This document shows, in pieces, positions 40,503 through 49,988 of a stretch of DNA of 64,000 nt (the first letter of the stretch is position 1; each line of letters begins with the position of its first letter). This DNA comes from an uncultured Actinomycetes bacterium (GTDB lineage Bacteria > Actinomycetota > Actinomycetes > Nanopelagicales > Nanopelagicaceae), in NCBI GenBank assembly GCA_903895995.1, contig CAITVX010000018.1, positions 58,838 to 122,837 of the forward strand. Direction: 5' to 3'. The notes under the pieces were generated by a model. That model was not told the DNA's origin, did not search any database, and worked only from the letters and a program-made list of their open reading frames with translations. Made by a program: the position numbers and the translations under genes.

Positions 40503-41765
40503 TTAAACTCTTGTTACAGCTGCGCCGAGTGATCTGAGATCCTCGGCAAAATCGGGATAACCACGATCAACGTGATATCCATCTTCAACAATAGTTATAC
40601 CTTCGCTGACTAACCCTGCGAGAACCAAAGCCGCGCCTGCACGGATATCGGTGGCTGCTACAGGAGCTCCTGAGAGCTGTGGGAGCCCATTCACTGCGGC
40701 GTGATGGCCATCGACAGTGATAGTCGCACCTAAGCGCTTGAGTTCGTTGACGAACATGAAGCGACCTTCAAAGACATTCTCGGTGACAAGAGCATGGCCC
40801 TGTGCAATGGCATTAAGGCAGATTGCCATCGGTTGAAGGTCAGTCGGAAACCCTGGGTAGGGGAGTGTTGCAACATCGATAGCTGAAGGCCGCCTATCCA
40901 TCTTCACGCGAATTCCATCTGAAGTAGTTGTCACTACTGCACCTGCAGCAACTAATTTATCGAGCGGAATTTCAAGATGCTCGGCACGACCACCAACGAT
41001 GGTGATATCTCCTTGAGTCATCGCAGCTGCAAAGGCCCATGTACCAGTCACGATGCGGTCTGGAAGAGTGGAATGAGTCGCTGGATTTAATCGATCAACT
41101 CCATGAATAGTTATTGTGGATGATCCAAGTCCTTCGATCTTTGCGCCCATTGCAATGAGGAATTCACCAATATCTGCAATATCTGGCTCGCGTGCTGCAT
41201 TCTCAATGATGGTCGTACCTTTGGATAGTACGGCTGCAGTCATCAGGTTCTCGGTTGCACCGACACTTGGGAAATCTAAGGCGATCGTTGCACCGGTTAA
41301 TCCATGAGGTGCTTTCGCAATGACATAACCATGTTCTTGATGGACATCGGCACCGAGTGCGCGAAGACCTTCAATATGAAAATCTAGACCCCGTGAACCA
41401 ATTGCATCTCCGCCAGGAAGTGCGACTTCTGCTTCGCCAACGCGAGCAAGGAGTGGACCAAGTACGTTGATCGATGCACGCATCTTTCGGACCAAGTCAT
41501 AGTCAGCTTTGTGACCGGGGACTTCAGGGACATTAATAGTGAGTGAATGGGCAACAGTGTCATGCACGACGGTGCAACCAAGGCGCTCTAGAAGTTCGGC
41601 CATTATTTCAACGTCGGCGATATGCGGGATATTTAAAAGAGTGTTCTTGCCAGTTGCGAGAAGTGAGGCAGCCATAAGTTTGAGTGCAGAGTTCTTAGCC
41701 CCGCGGACCACTACGGATCCAACAAGGCGTGCAGGGCCGACCACGCGGAATGCATCAGCAGACAT
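40503..41765 (-). CDS. murA: UDP-N-acetylglucosamine 1-carboxyvinyltransferase
   Basis: A 420-residue MurA with GAKNSALKL near residue 22 and RKMRASI near 93. The catalytic loop reads [13 protein letters not shown]: the usual Cys (C115 of E. coli) is Asp at D120. The same Cys-to-Asp change occurs in Mycobacterium tuberculosis MurA, where the enzyme is active and fosfomycin-insensitive. MurA starts peptidoglycan precursor synthesis. It converges with atpC. Confidence 0.95.
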   Translation of the reverse strand: MSADAFRVVGPARLVGSVVVRGAKNSALKLMAASLLATGKNTLLNIPHIADVEIMAELLERLGCTVVHDTVAHSLTINVPEVPGHKADYDLVRKMRASINVLGPLLARVGEAEVALPGGDAIGSRGLDFHIEGLRALGADVHQEHGYVIAKAPHGLTGATIALDFPSVGATENLMTAAVLSKGTTIIENAAREPDIADIGEFLIAMGAKIEGLGSSTITIHGVDRLNPATHSTLPDRIVTGTWAFAAAMTQGDITIVGGRAEHLEIPLDKLVAAGAVVTTTSDGIRVKMDRRPSAIDVATLPYPGFPTDLQPMAICLNAIAQGHALVTENVFEGRFMFVNELKRLGATITVDGHHAAVNGLPQLSGAPVAATDIRAGAALVLAGLVSEGITIVEDGYHVDRGYPDFAEDLRSLGAAVTRV

Positions 41766-41822
41766 TGGTACCCCTCTCGCTCTTAAGTGGTCACATTCTA
41801 GTTGTTCGCATAGGCTGATCCC

Positions 41823-42398
41823 ATGGTTAATCTGACGCGCATCTATACAAAAACTGGCGATGATGGCACTACCTCACTCGGGGATATGTCTCGCACCTCA
41901 AAGAATGACCCTCGCCTTGAGGCGTATGCAGATGTCGATGAGGCAAATTCCTCGATCGGCGTCGCGTTATCACTTGGCAAGATCGCTGATGAAAATATTG
42001 TGAAGCTGCTCGTCAGAATCCAAAACGATCTCTTTGATGTTGGCGCTGATCTCTGCACTCCCGTGATCGACAACCCAGAGCATGAACCGCTTCGAGTCTT
42101 AGAATCGCAGATTACTTATATTGAAGCCCAGATCGATCATTACAACGAATCACTCGAGCCATTGCGCTCATTTGTACTTCCATCAGGAACTCCCGCTGCA
42201 TCGCTCCTGCATGTCTCGCGCACAGTTGTTCGCCGTGCAGAACGCGCTACATGGCATGCGATCCACTCATTTGGCGGCGGCGTCAATCCGCTCACTGCAA
42301 AGTATTTGAACCGTCTCTCAGATCTTCTCTTTGTTCTTGCTCGAGTCGAGAATAAGAGCATTGGTGATCAGCTCTGGGTTCCAGGAGCCAATCGCTAG
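41823..42398 (+). CDS. PduO-type cob(I)alamin adenosyltransferase
   Basis: A 191-residue PduO-type adenosyltransferase with [17 protein letters not shown] at the N-terminus, [12 protein letters not shown], and VRRAERATW. It makes adenosylcobalamin from cobalamin and ATP, implying use of B12. It starts 57 bases from the divergent murA. Its neighbourhood with atpC and murA is common in actinobacteria. Confidence 0.93.
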   Translation: MVNLTRIYTKTGDDGTTSLGDMSRTSKNDPRLEAYADVDEANSSIGVALSLGKIADENIVKLLVRIQNDLFDVGADLCTPVIDNPEHEPLRVLESQITYIEAQIDHYNESLEPLRSFVLPSGTPAASLLHVSRTVVRRAERATWHAIHSFGGGVNPLTAKYLNRLSDLLFVLARVENKSIGDQLWVPGANR

Positions 42399-42401
42399 TT
42401 C

Positions 42402-43304
42402 CTAGAAGTGGTTCTTCTCCATTGAGTAGGTAAAGCTCGGGATGGTTTCAGTGGAAGCCTCTGTCCAGCACGAAACTGTGATTGCTCCAACACTGAGATT
42501 GTAATTTGTTAACTCAGTAGCAATTCTGACTGAGGTGTTGTCGCGCAGAGTTTGAGCTTGATCTGAAGTCAGCAGACCAGCAGTGAGTTGAGCGTTAATC
42601 GTCTTCGCCTCATCCAGATTGAGAGCAGCCACAACGGCATTGATTTTAGAACCAGCAATCTGAGCGAGTGACTTACCCTGTGCGATCTGGGTGTAAAAAG
42701 TATTTGACGTGATCCCGAGCGTGCTTAAAATTATTGATTCATGAGGAAATAGCGGTTCTCCACTAACCAAGATGACGGGCAGAATCTCATGGGCCTTTGT
42801 GCCTCTTGCTAATGTGCGAAGGTTTCCATATTGAATAGTGGCTGTTACATCTGCAGGATCTGGCCCATAGACCTTTGAAGTAATCTCCCAATAGCTACAG
42901 GCGCTATCTGAAGCTACATAGACGGCGCTACAGGCCATCGCTTTACATTGCGAGATGGTCGTTGCAAGAGTCTTACTTGAGCTCAAAAGACTTACAAGCT
43001 GCGTGCCTGATGGGATCATTGCATAGACACCATTCGTTGATTGATAACCTTTTGGTGGCCATACAGGCTTCGGAGAAGGTGTAACGATCACTCGCTTGCG
43101 AGGGTAGTAATGCTTCACGGCAACCTTGCGAACTGGTGCCTTTGCTTTGGCTGTGGTTTTAGAAGTGGGTTTAGGAGCAGCCTTTGAAGTCGACTTAATA
43201 GTCGGTTTTGCACTCGGTTTTGCACTGGGCTTTGGCGTGGCTGCATAAGCACTTGTGGGAATTGCCAGCGCTAGCGCGATGAGAATTGCGCAAACTTTAT
43301 TCAT
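42402..43304 (-). CDS. Secreted protein with Lys/Pro/Ala-rich linker, unknown function
   Basis: From ATG 43304, 300 residues: a signal peptide (KVCAILIALALAIPTSAYA), then a low-complexity KPSAKPS/KPTSKTT linker to about residue 70 of the kind that can span cell wall, then a unique domain with four cysteines and SWLEIT-like and ANITV-like strands. I do not recognise the domain. The ATG shares one base with the upstream ABC permease stop (TAATG), so it is the third gene of the exporter operon and may be its cargo or partner. A longer frame to 43397 is rejected because it lies inside the permease gene. Confidence 0.8.
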   Translation of the reverse strand: MNKVCAILIALALAIPTSAYAATPKPSAKPSAKPTIKSTSKAAPKPTSKTTAKAKAPVRKVAVKHYYPRKRVIVTPSPKPVWPPKGYQSTNGVYAMIPSGTQLVSLLSSSKTLATTISQCKAMACSAVYVASDSACSYWEITSKVYGPDPADVTATIQYGNLRTLARGTKAHEILPVILVSGEPLFPHESIILSTLGITSNTFYTQIAQGKSLAQIAGSKINAVVAALNLDEAKTINAQLTAGLLTSDQAQTLRDNTSVRIATELTNYNLSVGAITVSCWTEASTETIPSFTYSMEKNHF

Positions 43305-44086
43305 TATTCGTCCGACCATGTGAAGGTGCGGATAGAGAGAATCGTTCCGACTACGAGCCAGATGATCAAGATAGCGAGCGTCTTTCCGATCTCCCACGAG
43401 TGAGCAGCCTCTTTCATCGCAAAGCTATCTGGCAGGAAGACTGAACGCATACCTTGGGTAAGCCACTTCAACGGAAAGACCGCGGCGATATCTTGCATCC
43501 ACTTTGGAAGATCTGAGAAGACGAAGAAGACACCAGAGAGAAATTGCAGAATGATCACGATAGGAGAGACCACTGCTGATGCACCGCGCCCACTCTTTGG
43601 GACTGATGAGAATGCGATACCAAGAACTGTTGAGCACGCACTACCTAGAAGTATCAGCCATGTGAATCGCAACCACAGTGATGCTGAAGTTGGAAGATGT
43701 AAGCCGAAGAGCAGCGCACCAAAACCAAGTAGGAGTGCGACCTGGAAGATCATTGCGGCGGTTACCACGATCGCCTTGCCGATGAAGTAGGAGATTGGTG
43801 ACATTGGAGTACCGCGTAGACGTTTCAGAGTACCGACATCCCGAGACATAGGGATCGATATTGCTAGTTGCTGGAAGCCAGTATTAACAAGCCCAGAGGC
43901 GACCATTCCCGCAACAAAGTACTGACTAAATGTGACTCCTGGGGCGATCGTATTCTTAAAGACAGAGCCAAAGATAAAGAGAAGAATCACCGGGAAAGCG
44001 AGAGTGAAGACCACAGATTCACGCTGGCGAATAAATTGTTTGATCTCAAGGTTTCCGCGCAATATTCCTAACCGAATGATGCTCAT
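43304..44086 (-). CDS. ABC-2 type transporter permease
   Basis: A 260-residue ABC-2 (DrrB-like) membrane protein: N-terminal cytoplasmic segment (RQRESVVFTLAFP), about six helices, and the conserved LKRLRGTPMSP loop after the second helix. Such permeases pump lipids, drugs or polymers outward. It overlaps the ATPase gene by four bases and the secreted-protein gene by one. Confidence 0.9.
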   Translation of the reverse strand: MSIIRLGILRGNLEIKQFIRQRESVVFTLAFPVILLFIFGSVFKNTIAPGVTFSQYFVAGMVASGLVNTGFQQLAISIPMSRDVGTLKRLRGTPMSPISYFIGKAIVVTAAMIFQVALLLGFGALLFGLHLPTSASLWLRFTWLILLGSACSTVLGIAFSSVPKSGRGASAVVSPIVIILQFLSGVFFVFSDLPKWMQDIAAVFPLKWLTQGMRSVFLPDSFAMKEAAHSWEIGKTLAILIIWLVVGTILSIRTFTWSDE

Positions 44087-44940
44087 GCCTCACCAATCAT
44101 TCTGAGGTAGATATCCTCAAGTGATGGCCGAGAGACTCTTAGGTCAGCAATCTCGCCCCCTAGGCGAGCAGAGAGTTGAAGCACAAATTCAGTTGGGTTC
44201 TTTGATTGCGCGCTCTGCGGCGCACCATTTTCACTCCAGGAAATAGTTGCCGATGCTTCGGCACGCCCACCGAGAAGCTCTGGTGTAGCAATTTCAATAA
44301 CGCGACCCTTGTTGATGACAGCGACCCTATCGGCGAGAGCTTCAGCCTCATCAAGGTAGTGCGTAGTCAAGAGAATCGTTGTTCCCTCATCGCGCAAGGT
44401 GCGGATGAGCTCCCAGAACGCACGCCTTGCTTCTGGATCAAAGCCTGTGGTCGGTTCATCTAAGAAGAGGATTTCGGGAGATCCAATGATCCCCAGGGCA
44501 ACATCAAGCCTTCGACGTTGTCCGCCAGAGAGAGTTGCAACTTTTGCAGAAGCTTTATCTGTGAGGCCCACTAGTCCGATAACCGCATCAGGATCTTTTG
44601 CAGCGGTGTAATAGTGAGAGAAATGATGCACTGTCTCAGAGACTGTGAGATCGCCAGCATCGTTTACTGATTGCAGGACTATCCCTATGCGATTGCGCCA
44701 GGCACGTTCACCAGATCGGGGATGCGCGGGGTCTTCTTCAAGTACTAGAACATCCCCACTATCTCGCTCGCGGTAGCCTTCCAAAATCTCAACAGTAGTG
44801 GTCTTGCCGGCGCCATTCGGGCCAAGAATTGCAAAGATCTCACCGGTGAAGACTTCAAGATCTATTCCAGCGACAACTTCTCTGCCTGCGTAGGACTTAC
44901 GAAGTCCGCGCACCGAAATCGCCGCGGTAGAAGATGTCAT
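44083..44940 (-). CDS. ABC transporter ATP-binding protein (DrrA-like)
   Basis: A 285-residue ATPase from ATG 44940, with Walker A GPNGAGKTT, the Q-loop LQSVNDAG, signature LSGGQRRRLD, Walker B ILFLDEPTTGFD and a C-terminal tail typical of DrrA-type exporters. Longer readings of the frame run into the divergent gene and are unlikely. It powers the permease next door. Substrate unknown. Confidence 0.92.
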   Translation of the reverse strand: MTSSTAAISVRGLRKSYAGREVVAGIDLEVFTGEIFAILGPNGAGKTTTVEILEGYRERDSGDVLVLEEDPAHPRSGERAWRNRIGIVLQSVNDAGDLTVSETVHHFSHYYTAAKDPDAVIGLVGLTDKASAKVATLSGGQRRRLDVALGIIGSPEILFLDEPTTGFDPEARRAFWELIRTLRDEGTTILLTTHYLDEAEALADRVAVINKGRVIEIATPELLGGRAEASATISWSENGAPQSAQSKNPTEFVLQLSARLGGEIADLRVSRPSLEDIYLRMIGEA

Positions 44941-44968
44941 ATCGCAATAATAGTCGGATAATAAGCGA

Positions 44969-45313
44969 GTGAGCCCACGCAGAAAACCCCAGAATGATCG
45001 CAATGCACGCGGAGCCAAGGGTGGTAATTCAGGGTCAGATGAGCGCAATATAGAAGATGTTGCTCTCGGCTTTGAGCGAACCGAAGAACATGCAGATGGC
45101 GATTACAAAGTCCGACAAATAACGGGTTCGAGTTCGACAAAACCATATCGATGTCCTGGGTGTGATCAATTAATTCCTACAGCAACTCCACATATCGTTG
45201 CATGGCCAGCAGAAGATGTTGAAAGCCGCCGGCATTGGCACACGCCATGCTGGAAGAAGAAGGACCAGCGTAAGCCTCGTATAGAGAGAAGTCGAAACGC
45301 TCCCCGTTTTTAA
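44969..45313 (+). CDS. Small actinobacterial zinc-ribbon-like protein
   Basis: A 114-residue protein starting at GTG 44969, with a basic disordered N-terminus (RRKPQNDRNARGAKGGNSG) and a single YRCPGCDQLI metal knuckle followed by HIVAWP and RRHWHTPCW, which could complete a Cys/His zinc site. Homologues in actinobacteria are often labelled ATP/GTP-binding protein without support. I assign no function. It is divergent from the ABC ATPase gene with 28 bases between. Confidence 0.75.
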   Translation: MSPRRKPQNDRNARGAKGGNSGSDERNIEDVALGFERTEEHADGDYKVRQITGSSSTKPYRCPGCDQLIPTATPHIVAWPAEDVESRRHWHTPCWKKKDQRKPRIERSRNAPRF

Positions 45314-45318
45314 AGAGA

Positions 45319-46782
45319 CTAGTGAAGAATTTTCATCACTGAGGTGATGAACTTATCCGCAAACTTTGTCCGCTTAAATGTGGTGAATGCGAAAGGCAAT
45401 CCAAAACGTTCGGAGACAACTGAACGCAGATAGGTAAATTCGTGAAGACCTTCAGGCCCATGAATGCGCCCGTAACCGCTATCTTTTACTCCGCCGAATG
45501 GAACGCTTGGAATTCCCGCAAAGCCAATAACAGAATTGATGGAGACCATTCCAGTCACAAGCTTTGAAGCGATCTTCTCACCGTTGCGCTTTGACCACAC
45601 TGATGCGCCAAGTCCATATCGTGTTGCATTAGCAAGGCGGATCGCTTCATCCATGTCTTGCACACGATTGATAGTGAGTGTTGGTCCAAAGGTCTCCTCG
45701 GTAATAGCGAGTGAATCTTCTGGCACATCGAGCATGATCGTTGGCAGAACATAAGGAGGCTGCACTGAATCTACGCCACCGATTAAGAATGTCGCGCCCT
45801 TTGCTGCTGCATCATCGATATGGCTCTGGATCACATTGAGCTGTGAAGGCATTGTGGCTGGGCCATAATTCTTGTTCACGCCCGGGTGAACCTCTTTCGC
45901 CATCGCACCAATCTCAGCAATAAAAGCATCTGCTACTTCGTGGTGAACATAAACTCTTTCCGCACCGATACATGTTTGCCCAGCATTAGACATCGCAAGC
46001 CAGAGCGCATATTCAGCAGCCTTTTTAATATTGGCATCTTTATCGATAATGACAGGATCTTTTCCGCCGCATTCAAGAACTGTTGGGATCATCCGATCCG
46101 CAGCGCTTGCTGCAACTTTCTTCGCCGTGCGAGTTGATCCGGTGAATGCGATCTTGGCGACCGCAGCCTGTGTAAGTGCTTGACCAGTTGCAGCAAGGCC
46201 TGTTACGACCTGGAAGATATCTGGGAAGGGAGCGACTTCGGCAAAGGTTGATCCGAGCCATTCACCCACACCTGGTGAGTACTCACTTGGTTTAAAGACG
46301 ACAGTATTTCCAGCAGCTAACGAGTAAGCGATCGAGCCCATGGGTGTGAAGACCGGATAGTTCCAGGGTCCAATAACACCGACGACTCCATACGGAGCGC
46401 GTTCAACTCGGGCTTTCATATTTGCCATGATGAGTCCAGGATTGCGCGACTCTGGAGATAGATACTTCACGGCGTTCTTTGCAGCCCAATCGAGGTGGCC
46501 GATTGCAAGAGAGATTTCTAGCGTTGCATCACTCAGTGGCTTACCTGTCTCAAGAGCTACAAGTTCTGCCAACTCTGTTAGGCGCTTGGTAATTACTGCA
46601 TCCCAGGCGACAAGAATCTTTTTGCGTCCCGAGAAGCCAAGTGCTTGCCAGGCCTGGCTGCTTGCACGGGCTCTAGCTACCGCGAGATGGACTTCTTCGG
46701 TCGATGTATTGCGATGTTTGGCAATAACTTCACCTGTAGCGGGATTATGGCTAGCAAAGTCCTGAAGTGTCTGTGTGCTCAT
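45319..46782 (-). CDS. NAD(P)-dependent aldehyde dehydrogenase
   Basis: A 487-residue ALDH from ATG 46782. Landmarks: PWNYPVF, FKPSEYSP, the glutamate in LECGGKDPVI, and the catalytic cysteine in NAGQTCIGAERV, then EETFGPTL and NSVIGF. It oxidises an aldehyde to an acid; the substrate is not evident. A longer reading to 46965 lacks ALDH sequence and is rejected. It converges with the zinc-ribbon gene. Confidence 0.9.
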   Translation of the reverse strand: MSTQTLQDFASHNPATGEVIAKHRNTSTEEVHLAVARARASSQAWQALGFSGRKKILVAWDAVITKRLTELAELVALETGKPLSDATLEISLAIGHLDWAAKNAVKYLSPESRNPGLIMANMKARVERAPYGVVGVIGPWNYPVFTPMGSIAYSLAAGNTVVFKPSEYSPGVGEWLGSTFAEVAPFPDIFQVVTGLAATGQALTQAAVAKIAFTGSTRTAKKVAASAADRMIPTVLECGGKDPVIIDKDANIKKAAEYALWLAMSNAGQTCIGAERVYVHHEVADAFIAEIGAMAKEVHPGVNKNYGPATMPSQLNVIQSHIDDAAAKGATFLIGGVDSVQPPYVLPTIMLDVPEDSLAITEETFGPTLTINRVQDMDEAIRLANATRYGLGASVWSKRNGEKIASKLVTGMVSINSVIGFAGIPSVPFGGVKDSGYGRIHGPEGLHEFTYLRSVVSERFGLPFAFTTFKRTKFADKFITSVMKILH

Positions 46783-46804
46783 GCCATAACTGTAAACTGA
46801 ACTG

Positions 46805-47524
46805 GTGCCAGAGTTAATACGCCCGAGCAGTATTTTGCCGGCAAATCGAACTCCTATCTCCTTTCTGACCGCTGATGGATTGCGTTTGATCGGGGAAGTC
46901 GCCTCACCACTAGGTCCAATAGGGGAGCGCAGCGCAACTCTGCTCTGCCTGCATCCAAATCCCACCGGCGGCGGAATGATGGATAGCCATATTTACAAGA
47001 AAGTTAGCAATCGTCTACCGGCGATGGCTGGCATTGAAGTGATCCGCTTTAACACTCGTGGAACAACAAGTGAGGCAGGAACATCAGAAGGAAGTTTCGA
47101 TAACGGTGGCCTAGAGAAATACGATGTTGAAGCAGCAATTAACTTTGCATGTGATGAATACAAAGCAGAGAGTTTGTGGGTAATCGGATGGTCATTTGGA
47201 ACTGATCTTGCACTTCGTCATGCACGTGATCCAAGGGTTAAGGGCCTCATCTTGTTAAGCCCACCTCTGATGACGACGCAGGAGAGTGATCTAGAATGGT
47301 GGAGTAATGATGGGCGTCCGATTACAGCGCTCATTCCAGAGTTCGATGATTACCTCAAACCTGAAGAAGCAAAGATCCGATTCAGAGCACTCAAGCAGAT
47401 TCATTTGATCAATGTCGATGAAGGCAAACACTTGTGGGTAGGCGAGCCTTCGGTCTATCGCGTGCTGACTGAGATCACTCAGATCATTGCTCCTGCAAGA
47501 GTTCCGCTTCCGGTTGAGTGGTAA
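46805..47524 (+). CDS. Alpha/beta hydrolase
   Basis: A 239-residue alpha/beta hydrolase from GTG 46805. LLCLHPNPTGGGMMD is the oxyanion loop, GWSFGTD carries the nucleophile serine in GxSxG, and the late histidine is in NVDEGKHLWVG. The family includes short esterases and C-C hydrolases. Divergent from the aldehyde dehydrogenase gene. Substrate unknown. Confidence 0.87.
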   Translation: MPELIRPSSILPANRTPISFLTADGLRLIGEVASPLGPIGERSATLLCLHPNPTGGGMMDSHIYKKVSNRLPAMAGIEVIRFNTRGTTSEAGTSEGSFDNGGLEKYDVEAAINFACDEYKAESLWVIGWSFGTDLALRHARDPRVKGLILLSPPLMTTQESDLEWWSNDGRPITALIPEFDDYLKPEEAKIRFRALKQIHLINVDEGKHLWVGEPSVYRVLTEITQIIAPARVPLPVEW

Positions 47525-47527
47525 TTA

Positions 47528-48655
47528 CTACCCGAGATCAGCCTTAGGGAAGACAACTTCATCAACGATGAGCATGATCGCTGCAGCGATCGGGACAGCA
47601 AGTAATCCGCCCACTAATCCAAGCAGGCTTGTTCCAATGAGCGCTGCGATGATAGTTACCAAGCCAGGGATTGAGAGTGATTTCTTCATGATGCGAGGCA
47701 TAATCAGATAATTTTCAACCTGAACATAGAGAGCGTATGCAACGAATGCGATGAGAGCGGTTAACGGAGATTTCGTTAAACAGATCAAGGTCACGACCGC
47801 TGTTCCCAGCAGGTGTCCCACGAGCGGTATCAATCCGCAGAAAAATACAAGGAGTGCAAGAGCTGGCGTATAAGGCATTCCAATGATGAAACCAACGAGC
47901 AGAATATAGATAGCAGCTATTAGCGCGACTGTTGCTTGGCCTCCGACGAAGATTCCAACGCGATCGATAATCGCATCACTAAGACGAGCAACCCGAGCAC
48001 GGCGTGATGCTGGTACAAAGCGGTAGGCAACATTTGTCACCGAAGGTAGGGATGCCAAGAAGTAGAGCGTCAGAATTAAAATTGTTAAGGCAGAGATCGC
48101 TCCTGAGAGCACTGCCTTCCCGACTCCGAGAACCCCACCGAAAGCGCTGACAACGAATTGGCCATCATGGATTGAGGAAGTCACTTTCTTCTGGATCGAA
48201 TCGATAATTCCGTAGTTCTGGTTGAGTTGATTAAGAGTGTGGTTGTTCTTCAAACTTTCAACTAAAGCTGGCGCATTCTTGAGAAGAAGATTGATCTGAT
48301 CAACAATTGGCGGAATTGCAACAAAGGCGAAGATCGCGACGAAAGCAACTACGAGGGCGACGATGAGACTGACAGCAGATCCTCGCTTAAGACCTCGCTT
48401 TTGAAAGAAATTCACTGCAGGGTTAAGGCCAGCAGCAAAGAAGAGTGAGATGAGAATCAGAACGAAGACTTGCGAAGCGCTTGCAAATGCGCGCAATAAT
48501 GTAACTGCGATCACAGCGCCAGAGGCTGCAAGAAATCCAAAATAGAAAGGATGAGCGGTGTCGAGAGGTGCACCCAATGATCCAAGGTCTGCCTTCGCCT
48601 TAGTCGCAGATTTTCGGTTCTTTAATCCAGTCAATGCAGGAATTAACTTAGCCAT
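47528..48655 (-). CDS. AI-2E family (PerM-like) transporter
   Basis: A 375-residue membrane protein of the AI-2E/PerM family, with about eight helices and an internal extracytoplasmic helical segment, and PYTPALALLVFFCGLIPLVGHLLGT typical of the C-terminal half. Members move autoinducer-2, ions or act in other efflux roles; the substrate is unclear here. Convergent with the hydrolase gene, three bases apart. Confidence 0.88.
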   Translation of the reverse strand: MAKLIPALTGLKNRKSATKAKADLGSLGAPLDTAHPFYFGFLAASGAVIAVTLLRAFASASQVFVLILISLFFAAGLNPAVNFFQKRGLKRGSAVSLIVALVVAFVAIFAFVAIPPIVDQINLLLKNAPALVESLKNNHTLNQLNQNYGIIDSIQKKVTSSIHDGQFVVSAFGGVLGVGKAVLSGAISALTILILTLYFLASLPSVTNVAYRFVPASRRARVARLSDAIIDRVGIFVGGQATVALIAAIYILLVGFIIGMPYTPALALLVFFCGLIPLVGHLLGTAVVTLICLTKSPLTALIAFVAYALYVQVENYLIMPRIMKKSLSIPGLVTIIAALIGTSLLGLVGGLLAVPIAAAIMLIVDEVVFPKADLG

Positions 48656-48713
48656 AACCTCATTTTAACGCGCTTTGATCTTGTAATTGAGGAGAATGGG
48701 GGAGAATGCTCCT

Positions 48714-49958
48714 ATGAGCGATTTAAGCATCACCGGAAGCGGAACGGAGATCATCTCGCTCTACGACCTTCCGTGGAGGACGCTGCTCGAAGATTGGCCT
48801 GAAGACCCTGGCCTAACCTCTATGCGCGGTATATCTCGACACGTGGTTCGTTTAGTTCGTACAGGCGAGCGCGATGAAGATGTCTTTGCCGTGAAAGAGA
48901 CAGTCGAAGAGTTCTCAACGAAAGAGTATGCGGTGCTTCGCGAGCTCAACTCTCGTGGAGCTCCTTGCGTAGAACCACTCGCAGTTGTGACGGGGCGCTT
49001 AGATTCCAGAGGTAATGAACTCCCAACGGCACTTGTTACCCGTTATTTGCCATTTTCACTGCCCTATCGAGTAATCCTCAGCACCAATATCACACCCCAT
49101 GAGATCACAACGATGGCGAACGCGCTAGCACTCTTATTGGTGAAGCTCCATCTCCTTGGTTTCTGGTGGGGAGATTGTTCGCTTTCGAATGCCCTCTTTC
49201 GTAGAGATGCAAATGAGTATTCGGCTTACCTTGTTGATGCAGAGACTGGAGAGTTTCAAAAAACTCTGACCGATGGTCAACGCGAGCATGATTTAGATAT
49301 TGCACTCTTCAACGTTGCCGCAGAGCTTGAAGACCTTGCAATTGCTGGAGTCTTACATCCTGGTATGGATCCGATCCGAGCAAGTCAAGGAGTTATTTCA
49401 CGATACCGCAGACTCTGGAAATCACTGAAGGAACCGCAGATTTTAGATCCTAAAGATCGCCATGCAGTTGAGCGAGCGATGCGATCAGTTCAAGATCTTG
49501 GATTTGCAGTTGAAGAAGTAAAGATTGCGATGGATGGCGAGAAAGGTATGTTGAAGTTCTCACCACGATTAGTTGCTGCTGGATATCACCAACAGCGCTT
49601 GAAAGAGATCCTTGGATTAGAAGCTGAGGAGTTGCAAGCGAAGCGTTTACTTGCATCATTTGATCGTTACCGAGGAAGAGAATCAGAGAGCGGGCTCTCC
49701 GACGATGTGCTTGCACGCAACTGGCTTACCAATGTCTTTGATCATGTCATGAATCAGATTCCACGTGAACTTCGTGGCCGAGTAGAACCAGCGCAGATGT
49801 TCCACGAAATCTTGGAACACCGTTGGTATCTGGGCGAGAAGGCCGGTAAAGACCCTGGTCTAGATTTTGCGACAACCGAATACGTCTCACAGATTCTCCC
49901 CTTCCGTACAGATTCAGGGACTATGGGGCGCGAAGCTCCCGTGCTTGTAGTGGAGTAG
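48714..49958 (+). CDS. DUF4032 protein with kinase-like core
   Basis: A 414-residue protein from ATG 48714 (a TTG at 48687 would add nine residues). Residues 40-190 look like a small kinase: FAVKETVEEFSTKEYAVLREL (lysine and glutamate of an N-lobe), WWGDCSLSNALFR (catalytic loop) and YLVDAETGE (metal loop). The C-terminal 200 residues form the DUF4032 domain. Found in actinobacteria; role and target unknown. Confidence 0.85.
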   Translation: MSDLSITGSGTEIISLYDLPWRTLLEDWPEDPGLTSMRGISRHVVRLVRTGERDEDVFAVKETVEEFSTKEYAVLRELNSRGAPCVEPLAVVTGRLDSRGNELPTALVTRYLPFSLPYRVILSTNITPHEITTMANALALLLVKLHLLGFWWGDCSLSNALFRRDANEYSAYLVDAETGEFQKTLTDGQREHDLDIALFNVAAELEDLAIAGVLHPGMDPIRASQGVISRYRRLWKSLKEPQILDPKDRHAVERAMRSVQDLGFAVEEVKIAMDGEKGMLKFSPRLVAAGYHQQRLKEILGLEAEELQAKRLLASFDRYRGRESESGLSDDVLARNWLTNVFDHVMNQIPRELRGRVEPAQMFHEILEHRWYLGEKAGKDPGLDFATTEYVSQILPFRTDSGTMGREAPVLVVE

Positions 49959-49988
49959 AGAGGGCCAAAAGTTTGGCAGGATAGGGCC

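Noticed and set aside
42402..43304. Repeat array or CRISPR in the KPSAKPS-coding stretch
   Set aside because: The repeats are short codon-level repeats of a low-complexity linker, without spacers.
44941..45048. Extension of the ABC ATPase
   Set aside because: Overlaps the divergent zinc-ribbon gene; ATG 44940 is followed by normal ATPase sequence.
46783..46965. 61-residue extension of the aldehyde dehydrogenase
   Set aside because: Overlaps the divergent hydrolase gene and has no family sequence.
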